From assembly GCA_028287225.1 (NCBI GenBank), contig JAQBPZ010000280.1, positions 1 to 7,563 on the forward strand: DNA of 7,563 nt. The letters run 5' to 3'. Below the pieces are notes generated by a model, which was not told the origin of the DNA, ran no database searches, and worked only from the letters and a program-made list of their open reading frames with translations. Shown piece after piece: positions 1 through 6,357 of this stretch. Numbering within the stretch: position 1 is the first letter of the stretch; each line of letters begins with the position of its first letter. This DNA is from Gemmatimonadota bacterium. GTDB taxonomy: Bacteria; Gemmatimonadota; Gemmatimonadetes; Gemmatimonadales; Gemmatimonadaceae. The position numbers and the translations under genes were made by a program.

Positions 1-3000
1 AAGGTGTACTCGCCGCGGTCGGTGTCCACCGCGCCGGTGAGCGCCAGCGCCTCGCCGCGCACCACCACGCGCAGCGGCTCCTCGGTGTAGACCTCCACGT
101 TCGCGTCGGTGGAGCGCACCCAGGTGCCCCGGTTGACGGAGAGGCCCACGTTCACCCGGAGGTTGCGAAGGAGCGCCGACTGCGGCGGGAACAGGTCGCG
201 CATCGTGGCGATGGAGGTGTCCACCACGCTGAACAGCGACGGGTCGCCCGCGCTCACGAGCCGCTTGCCCGAGGACTTGGGGATGTAGAGCACGCCGCGC
301 ACGATGGTCGTCTGGCCGTTCACGGCGACGGAGTCCAGCGGGCCGACGATGCGCAGCCGTGCGTCGGCCACGAGCTGACCCCGCTCGTTGTCGAGCACCT
401 TCGCGTCATCGGCCGTGAGCGTCAGGCGGAACACCGGGTGCTGGAAATCCGTCACCGCGACGGTGCCGCCCAGCCGCACCGGTCCGCCCGCGTTGGCCCG
501 CACGGAATCCACGTAGACCGTGTCGCCCGTGAGCCGCACCACGCCGTTGGCATCCGTGAGGCGCGTCCCCGACGCGGCCACCCGGAACCCGGCGCCGGCC
601 AGCGTGAGCTGCCCCGCGAGCACCGGCTTCTTCAGCGTGCCGCCGACGGTCACCTGTGCCTTCGCGAGTCCGCCCACGTCCGTCACGGCATCCGTGAACT
701 GCGGGATCAGGCTCAGGGGCAGGCTGTCGGACGTCACCGCCAGCTGCACCGGCGCGTCGATGAGCCGCGAGCCGCTGACGCCGCTGAGCGCCAGATTCAC
801 CGGCAACGTGCCCGCCACCGTCGCCAGCAGCGTGCGGCCGAGGGTGTCCACCGCGGTGGCGTTGGTGGCGAGCCGCTGGTTCGCGTAGCTGAAGGTGCCG
901 TGCAGGTCGGGCAGCACCGTCTGGTTGTACGTGCCGCGCACGAAGCCCACGGCGCCGCGCATCACCGGCGAGGTCGCCGTGCCCTGCACGTGCGCCTCAA
1001 GGTTCACGCGGCCGGTCACCGGGAGATCGCTCTGCAGCAGCTCGGCCACGTTCTCCACCGCGAAGTCGGTGACCGAGAGGTCGAAGTTGGCGACCCCCGC
1101 GGTGGGGAGCAGGCCGTTCGCGTAGATGCGACGCGTCTCGCCGCTCTTCAGCTCCACGTTCACCACCTCGATGCCGCGCTCGCCCCAGCGGATCGCGGAC
1201 GGGTGCGGCGTGGTCCACGTCGTGGTGTCGAAGCGGAGCGCCATGTTGGCGAGGTGCAGCTCGTTGTGCGTGGGGTGCAGCGTGAAGTCGCCGCTCAGCG
1301 CATAGTCGCGCTGCGCGCTCTGCCGCACGCGCAGCGCAACGGTGCCGTTCGGCTTGAGGTACGAGAGATCGCCCACCAGGCTGTCGAAGGCGAATCCGTA
1401 CGCGCTCACGGTATCGGCGGAGAGCGCGACCGTCATCCTCGAGTGCAGGGTGCGCGCATCGGTCCAGCTGTACGTCGTCGCCAGGTGGCGCGCGGAGTTG
1501 CCCTTCACCACGAGCCCGGTCGCCTGTGCCGAGCCGTTCAGGTTGAAGCGATTCACGTTGCCCGCGATGGTCCCGCTGGCGCGCAGCGAGCCGGCCAGCA
1601 GCCCGCGCGGGATCGCCCGGGGGGTGTCGACTTCCACGCGGCGCGGCGGCAGCCCGCTGATCGCCCGTGACACCTCGGTCTCGCGGTCCAGCCGCGCGGA
1701 ATCGGCCCGCGCGCGCGCGAGTCGCTCGGCGGTGAGGCGCGGACGCGGCGGCACGAGGCCCGTGTCGGCCGCGGTGCCGGGCACGAAGCGCGCAAGGGTG
1801 CCGAGGGAGTCCACCGCCACGGCGTAGGTGAGCGATCCGGAATGCCGGGCGTCGAGCCCGAACTGGCCGGCGACGTCCACCGTGGCCCCCGCGCCGCGGG
1901 CCTGTCCGCGCGCGATGGTGGCCAGGCCGTTCGCGAGCCGCGCGCGCACCGACACGGAGTCCAGCCCGATGGTGTCCACCGACGACGGGCCGAAGTCGAG
2001 CGCGAGGTCCGAGTACATGGTCGCCGGCTTGAACCCGCGCCCGCGGGCCGTGCCACCGCCGGTGAGCGAGCTGCGCGGGCCGCTCGCCATGACGCGGCTC
2101 AGGTCCAGCGACGTGGCGCCGAGTGCCACGTCGTACCCCAGCTCCTTCGAGAGGAAATCGATGGTGCCGTTCAGCGCGAAGGTGCCGCCGCCCGGCACCG
2201 ACAGGCGCGTGTCCATGCGCATCGCGCTGATCGGTCCGTGCGCGTGCACCGGGCCGCTCGCCAGCCCCTTCAGGCCGAGCGCGGGCGCGAACTTGTTGAG
2301 CTCCGCCAGCGCCACCGGCTGTGCGACCACGTCGACGTCGAGCGTGGTCGGCAGCACCGTGTGCACCCCGGCGCGCCCGATCAGGCGCGAGCGGTTCGGG
2401 CCGTCCTGATGCACGATGTCCAGCCCGGTCGCCACGAGCTGCCGGTCGCCGCGGCCATTGACCGTCGCCACGCCGGTGAGCGTGCCGCCCAGCGGCATCG
2501 TGGGCAGCAGCAGCTTCACCAGGTCCATCTGCAGCGGCAGGACGCGCACGTGGAGGTTGCTCGCCATCACCACGGTGGGCTTGCCCGAGAAGCCGACGAT
2601 GCCCGACGCGATGAAGTGGTTCGTGCCGCGCCCGTAGGCCAGGTACGTCACGTCGGAGCGGTCGATCTTCAGCCGCGCGAGCGTGCCGCTGAACTTCGCC
2701 GAACCGGCCAGCTCGCCGGGCCGCGGCGTGCCCGTGCCGGGAAAGACCTCGTTGATCAGCTTGAAGCTGACGCCGCGGAAGCGCACGTCGCCGTCGTGGA
2801 ACACGATCGTGTCGCCCAGCACGAAGCCGAGGTTGCCCTGCAGGCGGGCGTTGCCCGTCTGCATGTTGGCGTCACGGATCATGTAGTCCTGCACCGGCCC
2901 CTTCCAGCGGATGGCCAGGCGGAGGGATCCGCCGCCCGTCTTCGGGAGCGTGGGCAGGACCCAGCGGAAGTCGTTGATGCTGGCGGGTGACGCGGCGAGG

Positions 3001-3872
3001 TCGAGGTGCATGTCGCCGTTGCTGATCACGTACGTGCCGCTGCTCCTGAGCGCGGAGCCCGGCGCGCGCGCGTTGATCCCCTTCCACCAGAGCGAGTCGT
3101 TGTTGAAGTCGAAGCGGCCGGCGAGCGCGGTCACGCGCGCGGCCGGCGGCAGGAACGGATAGGCCACCATGCGCAGCGACGAGACGATCGCGAGCCGGTT
3201 CTTGTACCTCGGGTCGGAGATGCGGAGCTCCTCGAGCACCGCATCGATGCTGTCCAGCATCACGACCTTCTGGAACCCGCCGGGCACGCGGACTACGCGG
3301 TTGCGGGTCTGGCCGGCCAGCGTGACGCGCACCACGCTGTCCCGCACGCGCGCGCCGAGGTCCGAGCGTGGCTCCCAGAGCGTCTTCAGCGTCACGTTGC
3401 CGTTGCGCAGCGTGAGGTTGGTGAACCGCACCCACGAGCCGAAGCCGGGGATGGTGTCGCCCGGCGCGGATTCGCGGGTGAGCTGCGGCCAGAGCCGGTT
3501 GTAGTTCCAGTCCATGCCCGGCAGCTTCTCCACCACGATCACCGGGTGGAAGAGCACCACGTCGTTCAGGTCCACCCGCTTCGCGAGAAACGCGCGGATC
3601 TGGTAGCGCATCGACAGCGAATCGGCCTTCAGGAACGGGCGGCCGGCGCTGTCGGTGATGGTGACCCCCACGAAGGTGGCACCCTGCAGCAGGTTGCCGT
3701 GCAGCGGCCCGAGCCGCACGATGCCATGCGTCGCCCCCTGGAGCTGCTCGAGCGCGAAGCGCCGGATCCGCTCGCGCCCGAAGTCCGTGTTCGTCATCGT
3801 CCACAGCGCGATGACCGCGATGATGACGATGACGCTCAGGACGACCAGCAGGCGGTACAGGCGCCGCAGCAT
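1..3872 (-). CDS. tamB: TamB/AsmA-like translocation and assembly module protein, 3' end cut off by the window edge
   Basis: The reading frame is open and unbroken for 1290 codons plus two bases, and leaves the window before its stop. I translated it codon by codon and found no frameshift. Residues about 5-24 form one N-terminal membrane anchor (Val/Ile/Leu-rich), followed by TNTDFGRERIRRF, a typical AsmA/TamB-type beginning. The rest is long, repetitive beta-strand sequence expected of the periplasmic beta-groove that carries lipids between membranes or aids outer-membrane assembly. The last residues present (NVEVYTEEPLRVVVRGEAL, then GAVDTDRGEYT) resemble the conserved C-terminal TamB domain (DUF490), so perhaps 100-200 residues are missing. 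E. coli TamB is about 1260 residues, so this one is somewhat longer. There is no cysteine in the 1290 residues. A charged, Arg/Ala-rich, probably helical stretch near 712-738 interrupts the beta pattern. It overlaps tamA by one base and has its own ribosome site. Family is confident; exact cargo is not known. Confidence 0.92.
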   Translation of the reverse strand, partial: MLRRLYRLLVVLSVIVIIAVIALWTMTNTDFGRERIRRFALEQLQGATHGIVRLGPLHGNLLQGATFVGVTITDSAGRPFLKADSLSMRYQIRAFLAKRVDLNDVVLFHPVIVVEKLPGMDWNYNRLWPQLTRESAPGDTIPGFGSWVRFTNLTLRNGNVTLKTLWEPRSDLGARVRDSVVRVTLAGQTRNRVVRVPGGFQKVVMLDSIDAVLEELRISDPRYKNRLAIVSSLRMVAYPFLPPAARVTALAGRFDFNNDSLWWKGINARAPGSALRSSGTYVISNGDMHLDLAASPASINDFRWVLPTLPKTGGGSLRLAIRWKGPVQDYMIRDANMQTGNARLQGNLGFVLGDTIVFHDGDVRFRGVSFKLINEVFPGTGTPRPGELAGSAKFSGTLARLKIDRSDVTYLAYGRGTNHFIASGIVGFSGKPTVVMASNLHVRVLPLQMDLVKLLLPTMPLGGTLTGVATVNGRGDRQLVATGLDIVHQDGPNRSRLIGRAGVHTVLPTTLDVDVVAQPVALAELNKFAPALGLKGLASGPVHAHGPISAMRMDTRLSVPGGGTFALNGTIDFLSKELGYDVALGATSLDLSRVMASGPRSSLTGGGTARGRGFKPATMYSDLALDFGPSSVDTIGLDSVSVRARLANGLATIARGQARGAGATVDVAGQFGLDARHSGSLTYAVAVDSLGTLARFVPGTAADTGLVPPRPRLTAERLARARADSARLDRETEVSRAISGLPPRRVEVDTPRAIPRGLLAGSLRASGTIAGNVNRFNLNGSAQATGLVVKGNSARHLATTYSWTDARTLHSRMTVALSADTVSAYGFAFDSLVGDLSYLKPNGTVALRVRQSAQRDYALSGDFTLHPTHNELHLANMALRFDTTTWTTPHPSAIRWGERGIEVVNVELKSGETRRIYANGLLPTAGVANFDLSVTDFAVENVAELLQSDLPVTGRVNLEAHVQGTATSPVMRGAVGFVRGTYNQTVLPDLHGTFSYANQRLATNATAVDTLGRTLLATVAGTLPVNLALSGVSGSRLIDAPVQLAVTSDSLPLSLIPQFTDAVTDVGGLAKAQVTVGGTLKKPVLAGQLTLAGAGFRVAASGTRLTDANGVVRLTGDTVYVDSVRANAGGPVRLGGTVAVTDFQHPVFRLTLTADDAKVLDNERGQLVADARLRIVGPLDSVAVNGQTTIVRGVLYIPKSSGKRLVSAGDPSLFSVVDTSIATMRDLFPPQSALLRNLRVNVGLSVNRGTWVRSTDANVEVYTEEPLRVVVRGEALALTGAVDTDRGEYT

Positions 3873-6172
3873 CAATACGCCTCTCCGATGGACAGGTGCA
3901 GCGTGAGCCGGTTGAGCGCGGCGCGCCACCCCGTCTGGCCCTCGAGCGGATCATAGCGGCGCAGCGTCTCCAGCGGGACGATCTCCGCGCGCCCGTTCCG
4001 CTGGATCTCGGTGACCACGAGCAGATTCTCGACGCGTGCCGGGTTGTACCCCATGTCCACGCGAATGGCTCCCACCGGGGAGTAGTACCGCACGCCGAAG
4101 CCGGGCGTGATCGCCGTCTTGCCCTTCACCAGGCCGGCGAGCGACGAAAGGCCGCCGTTCAGCGGGTCGAGCACCTTCTCTCCCACCGACGCGCCGTCCA
4201 CGAACACGGCGCCGCCCAGACTGAAGAAGGGGAGGCGGAACCGGTACTCCACGCTCCCTTCCAGCAGCGAGGTGCCGCCGGTAGGGCGCGGCGTGAAGTT
4301 GCTGCTGCCCGCGGTGCGGAACGGGGGCGTCGAGTCGGTGGCGGTGTTCGGGTCGCAGAACCGGACCGCCTCGGACCGCGCGTCGCAGGGCGCGCCATTC
4401 ACGTCCATCGCGTGCACCAGCAGCGCGTTCGGCACGGTCAGCACGCGTGGCCCCAGCTGGTTCTCGCCGAAGCCCCGGACCGAGCTCGCCCCGCCGGCGT
4501 AGAAGCGATTGCGCGGGTGCAGGATGCCGTCGCCGCCCGGCTGCACGATGCCGACGCGGAGGTGGAAGGCCAGCACCGACGTCGGCGCGCCGAGTCGCGT
4601 GTACAGCGCGCCCTCGGCGAACCCGCGCTTGTAGGTGTAGTCGGAGGCCGTGGCCGCGGAGGCGTACTCCGCCGTGGCCCGCGCCGTATAGCCGCGCGTC
4701 GGCGCGAGCGGATGGTCGCTGCGGTCCGAGAAGGCCGTCAGCGTGAGGGGGGAGAGCCGGTTGTGCGAGCGCAGCGCATCGATCGTGGCCGGCTCGCAGA
4801 CGCCGAAGTTGATGCAGAAGTACGGGCCGTTCGCCTCGACCCGGGTCTGCTCGAAGCGGTAGGTCAGGCTGGCCGGCGTGCGCGGCGCGAGCGACCGGGT
4901 GAAGGTCGCGTCGGCGCCGTAGCCGCGGTCGATCACCACGCCTGGCACCGAGCGCCGCTGCGTGAACACGCCCACGCCGAAGGTGTTGCGCGGCCGCTGG
5001 AGGAAGGCCGGCTGCTGGAGCCGCACGCTTGCGTTGTACGTGGGCTGCAGGAAGTCGGCGCCGTTGCCGGTCACGCTCTTCTGCGCGTCCAGGTTGAACG
5101 CGTGGAACGGGTCCACGCCATTCAGCGTGCGCGCGAACAGGTTGCCCAGGAGCACCTGGGCGTCGAGCCGCCGCGCCCCCCCGAGCAGGTTGAAGGCGGT
5201 GTAGCGCGCCTCGGTCTGGAGGAAGCTCACCGTGTTGAACCCGCCGCTCACGCGTGCCTCGTGCAGCGGCGCCTCGCGCACCTGCACGTTCACGGTCTTC
5301 ACGCTGTCGAAGGTCTCCGGCACCGTGATCACCGCCAGCCGGAACAGGTTCGACTCGTACAGGTTCCGCTGGCTCTCCAGCACCGCGCTGCGGCGGAAGA
5401 GATCGCCCTCACGGAAGCTCAGGGAGTTGCGCACCACCGTCGGCGTCACCTGGCTCGTGCCGCGGATGTTGATCGCGCCCACCTGCGTCAGGTGGTTCGC
5501 GACGAGCTGCACCTGCACGCGCGCCGTGTGCGTGGCCGGATCCACGATCGACGCCGTGTCGATCAGCGCATCCGCGTAGCCCTGCTCCCACAGCTCGTTC
5601 TGGAAGAAGGCGCGGCTCGAGTCCAGCTTGAACAGGTCGAGCCGCTCGCCACGCTTCACCAGCATCAGCTCGTCCACCTGCTTGCGCGAGAGCAGGGTGG
5701 AGTCGTACCGCACCGCCACGTCGGTGACGACGGTCGGCAGCCCCTCGACGATCGTGAACGTCACGGCCACGTCGTCGTCGTCGAGCCAGGTCACGGTGGT
5801 GTCGGCGGTGGCCTCACGGTAGCCGTGCTGGTAATACCAGATGCGGATGCGGAGGACGTCGCGCGCCAGCTCCCGGTGGTCCAGGTACCGGCGGTCCTTG
5901 AACAGCGTGGCCGGCGTCAGCTTGCAGAACGGGATGAACACCACGCTCTTGCAGTGCGTCGGCGTGGTGGAGATGCTCGCCAGCAGCTCGGCCTCGTTCA
6001 CGTTCTTCGACACGCCCACCAGGGTGAGCTTCTTCACCTCGGGCGTGCGCGTGCGCTCCGCCGGCGCGGGCGGCGCGGCGGGATTCTGCGCGAGAAGGAG
6101 GGGGGGGGACGCAGCAAAAGCGCTCGCCACCAGGACGAGCGCCGCGCTCCCGAGCCGACGGATCAATGGCAT
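3872..6172 (-). CDS. tamA: Omp85-family outer membrane protein with three POTRA domains, TamA-like
   Basis: Complete, 766 residues. It is predicted to be an outer-membrane barrel that folds or inserts proteins, or works with TamB in envelope transport. The start is set at the ATG at 6172 because a clear signal peptide begins there (Arg at 5-6, hydrophobic core about 7-27). The open frame upstream lies in intergenic DNA and antisense-type frames of rho and has no such signal. A Pro/Ala linker leads to three POTRA-like repeats at about 45-144, 145-226 and 227-302, then a barrel of about 464 residues. The Omp85 hallmark VRGF in barrel loop 6 is at 565-568. The last strand ends in an aromatic (IGEAY), as expected of an outer-membrane beta-signal. 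BamA usually has five POTRAs and TamA three, and the next gene is TamB-like, so TamA-like is preferred, though a BamA or TamL-type role cannot be excluded. Six cysteines form three local pairs (74/83, 453/459, 596/606). A run of nine C lies in the signal-peptide codons. Confidence 0.9.
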   Translation of the reverse strand: MPLIRRLGSAALVLVASAFAASPPLLLAQNPAAPPAPAERTRTPEVKKLTLVGVSKNVNEAELLASISTTPTHCKSVVFIPFCKLTPATLFKDRRYLDHRELARDVLRIRIWYYQHGYREATADTTVTWLDDDDVAVTFTIVEGLPTVVTDVAVRYDSTLLSRKQVDELMLVKRGERLDLFKLDSSRAFFQNELWEQGYADALIDTASIVDPATHTARVQVQLVANHLTQVGAINIRGTSQVTPTVVRNSLSFREGDLFRRSAVLESQRNLYESNLFRLAVITVPETFDSVKTVNVQVREAPLHEARVSGGFNTVSFLQTEARYTAFNLLGGARRLDAQVLLGNLFARTLNGVDPFHAFNLDAQKSVTGNGADFLQPTYNASVRLQQPAFLQRPRNTFGVGVFTQRRSVPGVVIDRGYGADATFTRSLAPRTPASLTYRFEQTRVEANGPYFCINFGVCEPATIDALRSHNRLSPLTLTAFSDRSDHPLAPTRGYTARATAEYASAATASDYTYKRGFAEGALYTRLGAPTSVLAFHLRVGIVQPGGDGILHPRNRFYAGGASSVRGFGENQLGPRVLTVPNALLVHAMDVNGAPCDARSEAVRFCDPNTATDSTPPFRTAGSSNFTPRPTGGTSLLEGSVEYRFRLPFFSLGGAVFVDGASVGEKVLDPLNGGLSSLAGLVKGKTAITPGFGVRYYSPVGAIRVDMGYNPARVENLLVVTEIQRNGRAEIVPLETLRRYDPLEGQTGWRAALNRLTLHLSIGEAY
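3880..3886 (-). promoter_or_regulatory. Shine-Dalgarno sequence for tamB inside the end of tamA
   Basis: The minus strand reads GGAGAGG, seven bases before the tamB ATG at 3872. The tamA stop TGA (3874-3872) and tamB ATG (3872-3870) share one base as TGATG. Together they support translational coupling by termination-reinitiation and fix the tamB start. Confidence 0.8.
6100..6108 (-). repeat. Homopolymer of nine C (coding strand) in the tamA signal-peptide codons
   Basis: The plus strand carries nine consecutive G, read as C9 by tamA. It covers the end of Ser22, Pro23, Pro24 and the first base of Leu25, just after the hydrophobic core of the signal peptide. Frame is kept in this sequence. Gain or loss of one base would shift the frame near codon 25 and abolish the protein. 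Tracts of this kind are classical slippage sites, but no variation is shown here. Confidence 0.9.
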
Positions 6173-6181
6173 GGCGATCTT

Positions 6182-6191
6182 ATCTATAGCA
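6182..6191 (-). promoter_or_regulatory. Candidate extended -10 promoter element for tamA
   Basis: On the minus strand this reads TGCTATAGAT, in an AT-rich patch that stands out in a very GC-rich region. It resembles an extended -10 element (TGN followed by TATAGA, four of six matches to TATAAT). I see no convincing -35 hexamer 16-18 bases upstream, which is tolerable for extended -10 promoters. If used, transcription would start about 6176, only a few bases before the tamA ATG at 6172, giving an almost leaderless mRNA. That fits the absence of a clear Shine-Dalgarno before tamA. Sigma-factor consensus in this phylum is assumed, not known. Confidence 0.3.
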
Positions 6192-6250
6192 AAGGACAGG
6201 CCCGGAGAACTGCCGGGTGCTCGCGGTCGCTGCGCGCTCGCGATGCTCGC

Positions 6251-6297
6251 TTGGCGGAAACCCCTCAGCCGTGCCGCCAAGGGCGGCGTAGCCGCCC
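6251..6297 (-). repeat. Two abutting hairpins between rho and tamA
   Basis: Two perfect inverted repeats lie back to back. GGGCGGC-GTA-GCCGCCC (6281-6297) has a 7-bp stem and 3-base loop. TTGGCGG...CCGCCAA (6251-6257 with 6274-6280) has a 7-bp stem and 16-base loop. A weaker one, CCCGG...CCGGG (6201-6205 with 6213-6217), lies closer to tamA, and the heptamer GCTCGCG occurs at 6219 and 6236, with GCTCGC again at 6245. No stem is followed by a run of U on the minus-strand transcript, so none is a standard intrinsic terminator. The cluster may be a dispersed intergenic repeat, an RNA-processing or stability structure in a rho-tamA transcript, or chance in GC-rich DNA. The sequence shows the stems; the role is unknown. 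Confidence 0.55.
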
Positions 6298-6357
6298 GCC
6301 CGTCAAGGCGAAGTCCCGTCGGCGAGCAGCGCCCGGGACAGCCGCCCGCGCCCGGCT

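Noticed and set aside
438..2990. Long plus-strand open frames opposite tamB (438-1670 and 1842-2990)
   Set aside because: They use the same codon register as tamB and have shadow-type composition. The minus-strand frame is unbroken with coherent TamB-like sequence.
6333..6355. Possible rho terminator: CCGGG/CCCGG inverted repeat just after the stop codon
   Set aside because: Only a 5-bp stem with a 13-base loop and no following U-tract; not supportable as an intrinsic terminator.
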